Counted from the stretch's first letter, positions 9,249 to 20,900 are shown. The stretch is DNA of 64,000 nt from Candidatus Zixiibacteriota bacterium (GCA_030605835.1 JAUWHO010000027.1:149664-213663); one strand, 5' to 3'. The notes: generated from the sequence alone by a model not told the origin. Numbers and translations: made by a program.

Positions 9249-12200
9249 TCAAGGTTCTCCCAACAGATAATACCCTCCCCAGAAATTGGGATGGGGATTG
9301 TATGATTTCTCGATTTTCCCCTGAGCTACGCTCAGTGCAGGGGCAATCTCCTCGCCGCTCAGAAATGAACGATAGAATCTCTTCAAGAAGATCGCTCTCA
9401 CCATCAGTTCCGGAGACCACTGGGACAAAAGCGCCCTTTCACAATGGAAAGAGAGCAAAAGCCTCCAGAGCAATTCCACCTCTAAGCCATCTGAGCTTAA
9501 TAGAGGAGGGAGGTCGACATTCAGCCAACTGAAAATGTCACTCTCCATCGACAATCCCGCGAATTCGAGAAGGGCCATCTCAGAACCGGCGACATTGAAC
9601 CCGGACTCAAACGGCCTTTCGGGCTTGAATCTCCCGGGGGTGGCGAGGTGTAGGTATCTTCCCTGACCGAAAGCAGGCTCAAATTCGTGCAGCGCCGAAA
9701 TCCTGCTGACATCGTCATCGCCGAAAGTGAGCGATAGCCCCCGGCCCTCGTCAATCCCCAGGGGATTAGGTTTGGGATCTGCAAGGTATACCATCCTCTG
9801 CGAATAGGTCTCCTTCGAAGCAGGCTCCATCAGAAGATAACAGAGGGAAGGGAGATAGAGAAGCTCCCAGCGCTGACCGACATATTCGCCGGCTTGGTCG
9901 ATCAAAAGCCCGAACGGGAGATAGAATAAGCTTCCCCCGGGAATGATCGATAATCGCTTCTTGGAGGCGATCTCCGATTCTAACGGTTTGATCAAGAGGT
10001 TGTACAGTTCCTTCGCGGAGACCTCCACCTCCGACAGGGAGCGGATCTGTCCCCGGAAAAGTTCAATTTTTTCCTTCAACTCCTTCTCGGCAATCGGGAC
10101 TTGCAGGAGCCTAATGTCCTTCGTGGTGACACTCCAGCAGTATAAGATTTGCGGGGTGGAGAAATAATAGAGCAGGGCCGAATCCTCTCTTAGCTTCTCT
10201 CTGAGAACCTCCGGTGTTAGCCCGCCTCCCGAGAAAAAGAGAGCGAAGCCGGGATCGGTCGTCATCAGAGAATCGAAAAAGCTGTGATAGTTCGACGCCG
10301 CCACCTCGATTCTCTCCACCGCAGAGTCCAGACTCCCGGGGGATAAGTCTGTCAAGTCTCTGCCCGCAAGCAGCGAAGATAAAGCTCCTCTTTCCTGAAA
10401 GACCTTCTGCTTTAGGACCTGCAAGTGCTCAAAGGTGAGCCTGCAGTTCTCTTTTTGGAAATCTATCCTCCTCTGAGCCAGACGGTCGGCGAAGCTGCGA
10501 TTCCTCATGCGCTCCGCATACTCTATGGGCTCCATGGTCTTTCCGGATTCGACCAGAGTTGCCATCAAGGCTTGATAAAGATCGGAGCTGGTCTCAAGAT
10601 AGCCTCCCTTGTAGACCTCCAAGGGATCTTGCGGGAGTGATAGACTTATGACCTCGAAAGCCTTCCTGAAATAGTCCTCAGTCTTATCAAATCGCTTCCG
10701 TTTTCTCTCTATCTCTCCCAGCCTGAAATAGCTGCGCCATAAGATCTCGTCAAGCTTTATCCCCTCCGATAATTCCAGAGAGCGACCGAAGAGCTCCTGC
10801 GCCTCCTTTTCCTCTCCCCGGAGGAGGTTTGCCTGCCCCAGATTATAGATCAGCTTGACCTGCATCTCTAAGTTCTTCTCGGTTTCCGATTCCTTCAATG
10901 CCCTCCGGTAATAGACCGCCGCCGAATCCATCTCCCCCAACCCTTGATAGGCAAGCCCGATATTCCTCAAATCCAGAAGGATGGCGCTTTCATCTTGCAG
11001 TTCCCGGTCGAGATTATGGGCCAGCTTGTAATGAAGGAGGGATTCCTTAAAGTTTTTCTTCTGGTTGAAGAGGTTGCCGAGGTTGGTGAGAAAGGTGGCC
11101 TTATGGGAGGCCAATCCCAGGCTCTCCGCCAATGCCACCCCCCAGCGGTTGGTATTGAGGCTCCCTTGAGTGTCCCCGGTGTAACGTTCTATAAGAGCGC
11201 GGAGATTCAAGACCTCCAGCCGGCCGCGCTCATCCCCGAGCCGGCGATGGAGATCCCAACTAAGCTTTTGACAACTTCTGGCATTCTCGTAATCACCTGT
11301 ATGCCAGTAGATGGTGGCCAGGTATTGATAAGTGCGGGCAAGCTCCCGGGAGTCATCACCTCCGGATAGAAGTTCCAAAGCCCTCTGCTGGCAGCCCAAG
11401 GCCTGCTGAAAATTTCCCACCTTGGTGAGGGCAAAACCGAGAAGCTGAGAAGATTTCGCCTCCAGCTCCGCTTTTCTGTTCTGAGAGAGGCTCACCGCCG
11501 AGGATAGATTCTCCACCGCAAACTTGAAATCGCCGGAATTGATGTTTGTGCGACCCAGGAGGAGATAAGTCTCCGCCAGATTGAGACTGTCGTCAACAGA
11601 CTGAAAGAGGGCGGCGGCACTATCGGCCAATATCCTTGCGGCGTTGTAATCTCCGGAGAGGTCGGCGAAGTTGGCCTGGTTTCGCAGCGAGATCGCCTTT
11701 TGTTGCAACTGCCCCGGCCTTATCTTCCATTTTCTATATTCGCTCTCGTAGAGACTCGCCTTCTGGTAATCGCCGTCCTGGTAGCTAATCCTTCTCAAGC
11801 TCAGAAGTGATTTCTCCACCAGGTTTTTGTCCTCCGATTGGTAACCCATCTCCAGCAACTTCTCCTGCCACTTTGAAGCGTTCCTAAAATCGCCGCCGCG
11901 GAAGTAGGAAAGGACCAGGCCGTCTAAGAGCCTCTGGAGTTTGTCAGGAGGGAGTTGCAGTTGGTAGGCCAAGTTGAGAGCCCCGCGGTAGCTCTTAGCG
12001 GACAGAAGCCACTCTGCCCGGGAGGCATATCCCTGGGCTTTGGCGAGGAGCTTTCCCAGACTCTTGGAGGCGACGCTTCTTGCCTCTTTCGGATCCAAGC
12101 CTCCGAAGCCGATATTCTGAAAGGAGGCCCAGAAATGCGGTTGGGGGTATTTCTCCCGAAGGCGGAGTTGTGCCTCCCCCAAGGAGGAGCTGATATCATA

Positions 12201-15200
12201 CTTCTCCAATGCCTCATAGAAAAGCCTGAAGAACTCCCCGCGCACTTCCGGTTTGACCGCCCAGAGGCTGGTGACGATGGAAGGAATACCGGCATAGCCG
12301 AAGCTTGTGGCCAAAGTTAGATTCGCTCTCCCGGGGAGGTGATAATCGAACTCGAAATCATTGCCGCTGATTGAGAGTAAGCTCGCTTCCAGATCCCAGG
12401 AATAGATGTCGTGAAGATGAATGGTGTAGGTGGAATCGCCCTCCCCTGAATAGCTGAGTCTGGATTTGAGGGGGTAACCGAGATCGAAATCGAGTGCGCC
12501 GCAGAGGTGCAGCCTTCCGAAATCGCTGAGTTCCCGCCTCAAGTCCGGCGGCGGCGGGAGGGGCAAATTGATAGTGACCTCGGGAAGAGTCTCCTTCAAA
12601 GCGGCGACCTCTTCATCAGTCCCCGACAGAAGGGGCAATAGATACATCCCCCTCTGGTTGGGAGAGAGACGCTGGTAACTCTGATACAAGAGGTTCGCAG
12701 AAGGGGAGGTTGTGAGATTGAAAAGCTCAAATAGGTAGCCGTCAGAGGAGAGCAGGCTGGAGAAGGAGATGTAGCTCAAGTGCCGGTCGGGAACGATGGC
12801 CAGCTCGCTTTTGTCTCCAATGAATTCCTCAACTGGCTCAATGAGGAGAGAGTAGAGTTGTCGAGCCTGCCTTTGGATTTCAAGCTCGGTCTCCTCGGCA
12901 GGTGGTGACCTCAAAAGCTGATAATAGGTTTCGACCAATGTTGACAATGTCATGTCCTCTACGGGAACGAATCTGAAATAGAGCTCGGTGGAGGTGACAA
13001 CCCAGATTCCGAGGCCCTCAGATAGAACCGCGTAATTGATGAGCGCCACGTCATTGGAGAGAACCTGCTGGAGCTCCTCGATTGTTGCCGGTTCCACCAA
13101 AATCATGGAGCTTAGCTCTGGGCCTTCGTCCCTTATTTTAGCTTTCAGCTTTTCGAATTCGCTCTCCCACTCGGAGAGCTCCCCCTTCAAGGAGGCGAGC
13201 TTCTCGGGGTCGGCGGAGCTACCTTTAAGCTCCTCCCTTAGGATTCTACTTCCGGTTCTGTGAATCTGCGCCTGAAGATAGCGGGCATCGCGCAGGTAAA
13301 TCTTGTGCCGTTCTTTTTTGAGCTCCGCGAAGTCGTATGTTGCCAAAAGATCGATGATGAGTCTGGCCCTCTCTCTCTCTATAAGAGAGAAAGCTTCAGG
13401 ATAGTCGCCTCTTGAGATCTCAAATCTGATATAGTCCCGATAGAAACCGCTTTTCCTCTCCCACAGGGAGGGTCGTCCCAGGACTTCTTTCTGCTGTGTC
13501 GGAGAGTTCTCCAAGACCTCCAGGCCTCTAAGGAAGTGAGCCTCTACTGAATCTGTAGGGGAGTTCCGTTCCCATTCTACCAGTGCCAATGCCTGCTCCG
13601 ATTCCCATACGAGCGAACTGAGATAAAAGCGGGAACCGATCTGTAGCGATTCTGTAAGCTCAAGCTTGGCGGCATCGAATCTGCCCAGGAGGTGATGAAT
13701 AACCCCAAGGTTGTAAGAGATCTGCCCCACCGCGGGCCAGTATTTGAGTTCCTTGACCTGATTCAAAGCCTGAAGATAGTATCCCTCCGAGGTCAATAGC
13801 TCCTCTAGCCCGGGAGGTGAGCTGTCGAGAAATGATTTGAAATCCGCCTCCAGGTTCGGCCTCGACCCCGCTCTGATTTTGACAAGGGCTTTGAGATAGG
13901 TTAGCCCTCCCAAGTTTGCCAAAAGGAGAGGCCGGGGTCTGGAGAGACCTGAGCCCAACTCCTTCAGGGTCTGGTTCAGAATTGTCTCTATCTTTTCTGC
14001 TGGGTCCTCGAGCGAGGCGGTGGTCGAAGGTGGACTGTCAATTTCCCTCTGGAGCAGAAAAAGTCCCAGGTCGGAGTAGTTGAGGGCGTTTACGACCATG
14101 CCGGAGAGGAGCTTCGCCTTTTTTGCAACCTCCCAGGAAGTGAAGAAGTAGGTCAGGGAGGAGTCATACTCCCCTATCACAACATATTGGTAACCGAGAT
14201 TGTTGAGCACCACCGCTTCCAAACCACTCTCCTTTTCCTTCCGAACCCGGATCAGTTTCTCCTTTAGGGCTGCAATAGAACCGCAGAAATCCTGAGAGAG
14301 ATCTTCGGCGGCGCTCTCTATGCTGCTGGAGAGCCAGCCCTCCGCCGCCAGAGACAACCCCCGAGGGTAGAGGGAGCCACCAAGTTTGATCTCCTCCAGA
14401 CGAACGAAAGGAAGGTTGAAGCTGAAAAGGGGAGTCTTCACCTTGAGGGCATTCTCCTTTTTGAGGTCCTCACCCTTCGGAACCAGAAAGAAGAGCGAAT
14501 CGGCGATAGTAGTGTGCTCGATGGCTTTTTCGGTCTCCTCCAGCTTTTGATAATTGAAAGCGATCGCCTGGTGAAGGAGGGCGAGCTTCTTTATCGGTCC
14601 GGAGGTCTGGCGGTATTCCAATGCTCTCGAAAAGAACTCATTCGAGAGCTCAAATTCGCCCGCCAGATGGTAAACCAGACCTAACTGCTCGTAGATCTCC
14701 AATTTCAGCTCCGAATCCTGGAGCCCCTCAGCGGTCTCCAAAACTTCCTGGTAGCTTTTGGCGGAGAGGTCAAACCGATCGGTGTTCCGGGCGGCGTGGG
14801 CCAAATTCCTGACCACTGCTCTTCGAGTCTCCCGGTCGGGGAGGCGGGGATCGATTCTCAACTTCTCCAGATAGTGATGCAGCGCTAAAGGGTGTTGCTC
14901 GATCTGGAAGAAGCCCTCGGCGGCGTTTAAGTGCAGGTCGGCCTCCAGGGAGGGATTCTCAAGCTCGTCATTCAGGGTGATCCCCATGGTGGCCAGATCG
15001 ATGGTGGCCTCGTAGAGGCTCTCCTGTTCATCGGCCTCTCCGCGGGCTTGCAGCTGGCAATAGACCCATCCCAGGGTGAGATAGGCCTCGACGAAGCCGT
15101 AGTCGTTGGCCAAGACCTCCTCTAACTCCCGGCGGGCCGATTTCAGATCCGAGATTTTTCCTTTCTCTTGAAACTGAAAGGCCAGGGTCAATCCCAGACC

Positions 15201-17360
15201 GTAGCGGGCGACGTCATTGCCGGGCTCGTCTTTCAACTTCACTCGATAAGTTGTCTCACAACTCTTCAGATCTCCGGTGGCGGCACAACTCCTTATCCAT
15301 CCCCAGTGAGCCTTGATGTTATTGTAATTCTCGTTAATTATCTTCTCGAAGCTTCTTTGCGCCTCCAGGTAGTTGGAGTTGGAGAAGAGGGCTTCGGCCT
15401 CCGACAAGAGGGAGCCCGAGAGTTCTTTTTCCACTTGGTATCTCAGAGAGGCGCTCTCTATCTTCTCGAACTGCTGATATAACTCTGAAAGCAGTCTGGT
15501 AGCCTCTGGAACCTGAGAGAGGTTCAGGTGAAGTTTGGCCAGCTCGAATTTTGCGACCTGGAGGGTTTTCTCCTGTTCGGGATAGGAGTTGATCAGGCGC
15601 TGGTAAACGTCAACCCCGAGGGAGGGTCTTGCCTGCTCCACGAAAGTCCGTGCCATCTCCAGAAGGGTCAAGGCCGCCAGAGGTTTTCTCTCCCGATAGG
15701 AATAGAAGAGCTTATTTAAGGAGGCCAACTTCTTCTCGAAGTCTTGTTGCTCGAAAAGTCTGATGATGGTGGCCCGGGCTGAATCGGCCCACAGGGATCT
15801 TTCCTGGTAGCGGTCCACCACTGCGAGGTAGTCATCGACCTCCCCGAAGGGATCTCCAATCTCCGCCTGCAGGTGGGTTTCGACCCGTCGGAATTCGGCT
15901 TCAGCGGCGATGTCGACCTCTTCCGGGAAGAGGCTCGCCACCTCTCGGTATCTCCCCGCAGCTGCCTTTAGGTCTCCGTAGTCCCGGAGCCAATCCCCGC
16001 TGGCCTTAAGTGCGGCCGCCAGAACGGTGCCGTCATCGGAATAGGAATTTTTGATTCTCTTTAATCCAGTCAAAGCCTCCCGCAGGGACTTCCTTCTGTC
16101 TAAGTGCCAGAAGGATTCGGCGGTGGAGTTGACCAGTTGTATTTCACAAAACCCCGCTGAGGTTGTCTCCTCAGGATAGCATTCGATGGTTCTTCTCCAG
16201 ACCTCTTCGGCCCTCTTGGAGTAACCCAATCTCTTGTGAAGGTGCCCCAGTCTCAGTCCCGCTTGGGCACAGCTACTATCTTCGTCAGGAAAGAATCCGG
16301 CGACAGACTGGTAGGCCAGGATCGTCAGATAGGGAGCCTCTCTTCCGAGAAGGTTTTTCTCTGCCCACCGGGCCAGTTGCAGCTGTCTTCTTGCGCTTTG
16401 AGCCTTTGGGAAGACGCCCGCAGTCGGAACCGCGTAGAGGTCGAAGTTGCCGCCCTTGTTGGAGAGATAGAATACCTCACCTCCGGTGTAGGAGCAGGTC
16501 GGCATATACTCCCAGTGCTGGCTGAAGGTGAGTTGCTGGACAGTTTTGGTTTCCAGATTGATCCTGCAAATGTAAGGGGTATCCTCGGTGTTGAGCTCGC
16601 CGTCAGCGTTGGTGTCCATTCCAAATTTGGTGAAGACGATCCCCTCGCCACCGGGGAGAAAGCTGGGGAAGGCATCGACGCCGGGCCCGGTATCCAGAAT
16701 CGATACTGACCTGTCTGGGAGAGACAATAAAGATAGCCGGTTGTTTCTCTCCGGCTCCGGAGAGAGGGATATAAAGGCGATCTCCTCACCGTTCGGAGAC
16801 CAGCAGGGGTTGACGGCGCCCGCGGTGGTGAGAGGCCCGCTCAGTTCCCCCCCCAGGGTCATAAGCCACAGGTTCGACAGCCCGGTCTCGCGGTCGGATA
16901 GAAACAGAATGGTCTCCCCGTCGGGGGAGAATCTCGGTTGGTCGTCGTAACCTCTATAGGTGGTCAGGCGTTCCGGCTCTTTTGAACCCCTCTGTTGGAG
17001 ATAGATATCGCCGCGGGCATCGTCCCGTCGAGAGACGTATGCAATGGTTTTGTTGTCCGCCGATAAGGAGGCATGATAGTCGGCGGCGGTGTGATCGGTG
17101 ACCAAGGAGTCGACTCCGCCGGTGCTCGATTTTAAGAAGATGTCTTCGTTGCCGTTGCGGGCGGAGGTGAAGACTAGCCAGCTCCCATCGGGACTCACCG
17201 CCGGGTCGTAATCATCAGAGGGGTGAGTCGTCACCTGCCGGGGGATGAAGATCTCCCAAGCATCGGAACTTTGAGCCAGGGAGGGGAGGCCCAGAAGAAA
17301 AAGTAGAGAGATCGAGAAGACCTTGAGTTTATGAACCTCGAAGACTCCCGCAATTGGCAA
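9249..17360 (-). CDS. Secreted giant protein: TolB/WD40-like beta-propeller, TPR arrays, two CHAT-like domains with degenerate catalytic positions
   Basis: ORF track runs to 17501, but a TTG at 17358-17360, just after the upstream TGA and preceded by GGAAG, leads into signal peptide 'KLKVFSISLLFLLGLPSLAQS'. 'DPAVSPDGSWLVFTSARNGNEDIF' repeats, many TPRs, CHAT hallmarks 'IVTSLWAVKPEVRGEFFRLFYEAL...PHFWASFQNIGFGG' and 'YLHLATPGRF...PNFWGGYYLLGEP'. Confidence 0.85.
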   Translation of the reverse strand: MPIAGVFEVHKLKVFSISLLFLLGLPSLAQSSDAWEIFIPRQVTTHPSDDYDPAVSPDGSWLVFTSARNGNEDIFLKSSTGGVDSLVTDHTAADYHASLSADNKTIAYVSRRDDARGDIYLQQRGSKEPERLTTYRGYDDQPRFSPDGETILFLSDRETGLSNLWLMTLGGELSGPLTTAGAVNPCWSPNGEEIAFISLSPEPERNNRLSLLSLPDRSVSILDTGPGVDAFPSFLPGGEGIVFTKFGMDTNADGELNTEDTPYICRINLETKTVQQLTFSQHWEYMPTCSYTGGEVFYLSNKGGNFDLYAVPTAGVFPKAQSARRQLQLARWAEKNLLGREAPYLTILAYQSVAGFFPDEDSSCAQAGLRLGHLHKRLGYSKRAEEVWRRTIECYPEETTSAGFCEIQLVNSTAESFWHLDRRKSLREALTGLKRIKNSYSDDGTVLAAALKASGDWLRDYGDLKAAAGRYREVASLFPEEVDIAAEAEFRRVETHLQAEIGDPFGEVDDYLAVVDRYQERSLWADSARATIIRLFEQQDFEKKLASLNKLFYSYRERKPLAALTLLEMARTFVEQARPSLGVDVYQRLINSYPEQEKTLQVAKFELAKLHLNLSQVPEATRLLSELYQQFEKIESASLRYQVEKELSGSLLSEAEALFSNSNYLEAQRSFEKIINENYNNIKAHWGWIRSCAATGDLKSCETTYRVKLKDEPGNDVARYGLGLTLAFQFQEKGKISDLKSARRELEEVLANDYGFVEAYLTLGWVYCQLQARGEADEQESLYEATIDLATMGITLNDELENPSLEADLHLNAAEGFFQIEQHPLALHHYLEKLRIDPRLPDRETRRAVVRNLAHAARNTDRFDLSAKSYQEVLETAEGLQDSELKLEIYEQLGLVYHLAGEFELSNEFFSRALEYRQTSGPIKKLALLHQAIAFNYQKLEETEKAIEHTTIADSLFFLVPKGEDLKKENALKVKTPLFSFNLPFVRLEEIKLGGSLYPRGLSLAAEGWLSSSIESAAEDLSQDFCGSIAALKEKLIRVRKEKESGLEAVVLNNLGYQYVVIGEYDSSLTYFFTSWEVAKKAKLLSGMVVNALNYSDLGLFLLQREIDSPPSTTASLEDPAEKIETILNQTLKELGSGLSRPRPLLLANLGGLTYLKALVKIRAGSRPNLEADFKSFLDSSPPGLEELLTSEGYYLQALNQVKELKYWPAVGQISYNLGVIHHLLGRFDAAKLELTESLQIGSRFYLSSLVWESEQALALVEWERNSPTDSVEAHFLRGLEVLENSPTQQKEVLGRPSLWERKSGFYRDYIRFEISRGDYPEAFSLIERERARLIIDLLATYDFAELKKERHKIYLRDARYLQAQIHRTGSRILREELKGSSADPEKLASLKGELSEWESEFEKLKAKIRDEGPELSSMILVEPATIEELQQVLSNDVALINYAVLSEGLGIWVVTSTELYFRFVPVEDMTLSTLVETYYQLLRSPPAEETELEIQRQARQLYSLLIEPVEEFIGDKSELAIVPDRHLSYISFSSLLSSDGYLFELFNLTTSPSANLLYQSYQRLSPNQRGMYLLPLLSGTDEEVAALKETLPEVTINLPLPPPPDLRRELSDFGRLHLCGALDFDLGYPLKSRLSYSGEGDSTYTIHLHDIYSWDLEASLLSISGNDFEFDYHLPGRANLTLATSFGYAGIPSIVTSLWAVKPEVRGEFFRLFYEALEKYDISSSLGEAQLRLREKYPQPHFWASFQNIGFGGLDPKEARSVASKSLGKLLAKAQGYASRAEWLLSAKSYRGALNLAYQLQLPPDKLQRLLDGLVLSYFRGGDFRNASKWQEKLLEMGYQSEDKNLVEKSLLSLRRISYQDGDYQKASLYESEYRKWKIRPGQLQQKAISLRNQANFADLSGDYNAARILADSAAALFQSVDDSLNLAETYLLLGRTNINSGDFKFAVENLSSAVSLSQNRKAELEAKSSQLLGFALTKVGNFQQALGCQQRALELLSGGDDSRELARTYQYLATIYWHTGDYENARSCQKLSWDLHRRLGDERGRLEVLNLRALIERYTGDTQGSLNTNRWGVALAESLGLASHKATFLTNLGNLFNQKKNFKESLLHYKLAHNLDRELQDESAILLDLRNIGLAYQGLGEMDSAAVYYRRALKESETEKNLEMQVKLIYNLGQANLLRGEEKEAQELFGRSLELSEGIKLDEILWRSYFRLGEIERKRKRFDKTEDYFRKAFEVISLSLPQDPLEVYKGGYLETSSDLYQALMATLVESGKTMEPIEYAERMRNRSFADRLAQRRIDFQKENCRLTFEHLQVLKQKVFQERGALSSLLAGRDLTDLSPGSLDSAVERIEVAASNYHSFFDSLMTTDPGFALFFSGGGLTPEVLREKLREDSALLYYFSTPQILYCWSVTTKDIRLLQVPIAEKELKEKIELFRGQIRSLSEVEVSAKELYNLLIKPLESEIASKKRLSIIPGGSLFYLPFGLLIDQAGEYVGQRWELLYLPSLCYLLMEPASKETYSQRMVYLADPKPNPLGIDEGRGLSLTFGDDDVSRISALHEFEPAFGQGRYLHLATPGRFKPERPFESGFNVAGSEMALLEFAGLSMESDIFSWLNVDLPPLLSSDGLEVELLWRLLLSFHCERALLSQWSPELMVRAIFLKRFYRSFLSGEEIAPALSVAQGKIEKSYNPHPNFWGGYYLLGEP

Positions 17361-17362
17361 GG

Positions 17363-17989
17363 TCACTTCCGTTTCCAGCTCCCGTCTTGGTCCTGGATGA
17401 GCTCCCCGGGCTTGGCCGATTCCCGATTGCGCTGGGCGAAGGAGGCTTCCACCTGGGGCAGATCCTCCTCGGTTAGATCGTGCCGCAGGCTTATATACCA
17501 CTCCACGAGAACTCTTCTGCTCTGGTTCTCCTCAGAGACTACCCCGTGAACAAGAACCGCCAGGGTGGAGTCTGCTCTCAGTTTGGCCGAATCGACCACC
17601 TCCAGATAGCCGCGGCTGTTCTCCCCGACTATCCCCTGCCGCTTGAAGTCATCAACATCGTCGCTGTTGAAAATCCTGGAGGCCTCCGCCCGGAGGTAGC
17701 GCAACCTCTCGGGGGAGTAGCTTCTCACGAGAGTTGTTTCCGCCTCACCGAAGATTGACCTCTGGAGGCTGTCGGATTCAGTCGGGGGCACCAGGGAGCT
17801 GGTGCTCACCGCTCCAATTGACCAGATCTCCTCCGGCAGCTTCTTGTGTTCCCCCAGAAGCTGTCTCTCCAGGGCGGTCTTCTCCCCGGTTATGGTGACC
17901 TCCGGAGGCTTTATGCTGCAAGAGAGAGCGAGAACTATCGAGAGTAGAAGCAGTAAAGAACCGTTGTTGTAGTAATATCTTTTCGACAT
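17363..17989 (-). CDS. Lipoprotein, DUF1318 (YdbL)-like
   Basis: Lipobox 'VLALSC'; 'RQGIVGENSRGYLEV...VVSEENQSRRVLVEWYI' resembles the DUF1318 core. Confidence 0.6.
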   Translation of the reverse strand: MSKRYYYNNGSLLLLLSIVLALSCSIKPPEVTITGEKTALERQLLGEHKKLPEEIWSIGAVSTSSLVPPTESDSLQRSIFGEAETTLVRSYSPERLRYLRAEASRIFNSDDVDDFKRQGIVGENSRGYLEVVDSAKLRADSTLAVLVHGVVSEENQSRRVLVEWYISLRHDLTEEDLPQVEASFAQRNRESAKPGELIQDQDGSWKRK

Positions 17990-17999
17990 TTTGCCTCCT

Positions 18000-20900
18000 T
18001 TAATATTCCTCCTCCTTCTCAGCGCCCATTTGAGAGAGAACCACGGAGAGGGGTATGCGATCGTAACGAATCGGCATCGGCAGGCGGATGAGCTGCTTTA
18101 TGAACGGCACCGGGGCATAAACGTCGGCGTGAAGGGAGGGGTAGATGTTGCCGTGCCTGACCGAACAGGAAAACCATCGGGGTCGAAATCTTATGGGGAT
18201 TATGCCAATGACTTTGAACTTCTGATCTAAGAAAGTCTTGGTCATCTCGAGGCTGGGGTCGGTCCCTTCCGGATCCAGAAAATCGAAGATGCGGCTCAAC
18301 ACCTCGGCGCTCACCTGGGTGATGTCGAGCTCCGCCTCCAGCTCCCCGCCGGGGAGGAGGCCCCGACCTCGCAAGTAGATATCTCCGGTAAGGCTTTTCT
18401 CCGCAGTTATGATCTTCTCTTTAAGCCCGGTCATCTCCGAGAAGTTGACGCTGGAGAATTGCAGGTAGGCGCGATACTCCACCTCCTCCAAGTTCAGCTC
18501 CCTCCCCCCCAGCTTCAAAGATTTCAAGTCCACCAGCAGGTTGCCGTAGAGGTTGCCGTCATAGAGGTTGCCCACCAGCCGGGGTATGTGTAGGGCGCTG
18601 TTGCCGAAAGTGACGTCCATCTCTAAGTTCTGGGCGCTGAAGCGCATGGCGGTGATCCTATCGATCTTGAAGTTGGAGATGTTTTCGCCTCTTTGGAGGT
18701 TGTATGCTCTCAGCCGTTCGTAGTTGAAAGGACTGGAGGCATAGAGGGCGCTGACTTCCTTGGTCTCCTGAACTAAAGACATATCTCGAAGGTCGAGCTT
18801 CTGGTGAAAGGGGATGTGTCCGTTCATATTTTCGATGGATACCAGAGGCGGCATCTCCAGATTCAGGTATTGAAAATCGGCGCTGCCATAAAGGGTGACT
18901 AAAGAATCCCTCATGCTCAAGTTCATCCGGAGGCTCAATCCCCCTTTGGCCTTCATCTCTCCGAAGAGGGTCATCTCCTCGGCCGAACGGAAATCGAAGC
19001 TGCCCGCCAACCTCAACTTCGGGGAGCTGCTCAAGTCCGACACCATCCCGTTTAGCGCCAGACCGAATTTGAGGGAGAGACAATCGAACTGAAGGTTCTC
19101 TAAGAATAGACTCATCTCGGTCGGGGCAGGCTCATCCCCCCGGGGCAGGTTCGTCACGGAGGCTTTCAGGGAGAGAAAGCAATCGCTAATGGGGTTGACG
19201 AGGTAGTTGTAGTTCTCAATCCAGTCTAAGCGGAACAGACCTTCGAGCTCGACGCGGTCTCCCTGGAAGGCTAAGATGAGCTCTCCTCCCAATCCCCGCA
19301 GTTCGGTTTCGAATGCCGGCAGTATCATCCCGAAGTCAGTCAGCTCTAAGATGGTGTTGATGTCAATCTGGGTGCGACTGGAAGCCGGCAGTCGGCCCCG
19401 GATTGTGGTTTTTATCTCCGTCTCCCCGGCAAACTGCAGTCCCCCCAGGGAGCGATTCAACTCTAACGGCAGGAAATCCGACAAACGATTGTGCTTAATC
19501 TTGGCCTCCAGGTTGGCTGTCAAGGAATCGCGACCGAAGTTGTAAAGACCTCCAGAGGCAGAAAGATCTAAAAGACCGGTGCTGGTCAGATCCAGATGGA
19601 CAAGCTCAATACGGGAGAGGTCCTCCTCAAGGGAAAGCTTAGCGTTCCCTGAAAACTTCAACGGCTCCAGGATCATACTGTCCCCCCCCAGATGATATTT
19701 GAGGGAGTCTGTGAACAGGCTGAAGGCACAAACGATGTCGCCAAAATCTGCCGCTGAGAAATCAAGCTTAAGACCTCCAGAACCTATGACTGGAGACTGG
19801 GGAAGTTGATCAAACTGTATCTGCTCAAGGGAGGCAGTACCTGACAAAACCGGGCCCGGAAGTCGTGAGGTTGCACTGATGGATGCTCTGCCTCCGAAGA
19901 TTTCGTTTACGGCCGCCTCGAAAGTGGCTTCCTTCACCCTCGGCATTTGCCTCTCTAAGCTGTCAAGTTCAACTCCGAATCGCCCGCCGATGCCAGCAAC
20001 GGTTATCGTGAGGAAATCATCCAGGGGATAGTTTACCTCTTTCAGCGAGAAACTCCCGTCGAGTTTAACTTCAATATCAGAGCTCGACAGGGCTATTCCG
20101 GCTTCAAGCTTGGCTTGAAAGTCCAGACGGTCGATCGCCAGACCGGTGGTGCTATCCTGGGCGCAGACATTTCTCAGACCGAAGGTTACACCGGCGTTGA
20201 TTTTTTCTTCGTTACCTTCAGCCCAGATATTCTCCCAGTAAGTTTCACCTTCGATGCGGAGGGCGGGGAGGAATTCGTGTATAACATGCGAGAAGTTACC
20301 CAAATTCAAGCCGTTCGATCTGGAGGCAAACCGAAACTGAGGTTGAGCTACTAGCGAAGTCAAAGTGACCTCAGCCTGCAGCAGTCTGTTTTCGTTCAGC
20401 TCGAAATAGATCTCTTCGAGCTGCAGCGAATCTGCACCCATGTCATATACGTATTTCAATCCCGCGCTCAGGGACAGGGCTGGAAAGGTCCTCCCGAAGT
20501 AGATCTCTGAGTCCTTCAAGCTGAACTCCACCTCTCCAGCGGAAGGCACTTCCGAACTTATCTGCCCGGAAAGAGTGAATGTGAGGTTGCTGGAGATTTT
20601 CAATTCCGGAGCGGTTGAGACGGAGCTTATTGATAGATTCTTACGATCTTGCGGCGAGATTTGAAAACGGGCTTTCAAAGAGAAATCCTCGGGCGAGCGG
20701 AAGAAGAGCGATTCAATGTCGAGATTGATTCCAGAGAGTTCGAGCTCCCCCGGTCCGGAGAGGTGGACGGAGGCCTGCTTCAACTCTAAGTTCCTCAGAA
20801 CAAGGAGGAGCAGCAATTCCGATTCGGCTCTCTCCGAAGCAGCGGGCGATTCCCGCTTTTTCGGTTGCACCAGGTCGGAGAAGTTCCAGAGGGTGTCGGA

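Noticed and set aside
17361-17501. N-terminal extension of the giant ORF to 17501
   Set aside because: Overlaps the DUF1318-like gene and precedes the signal peptide; TTG at 17358-17360 is the better start.
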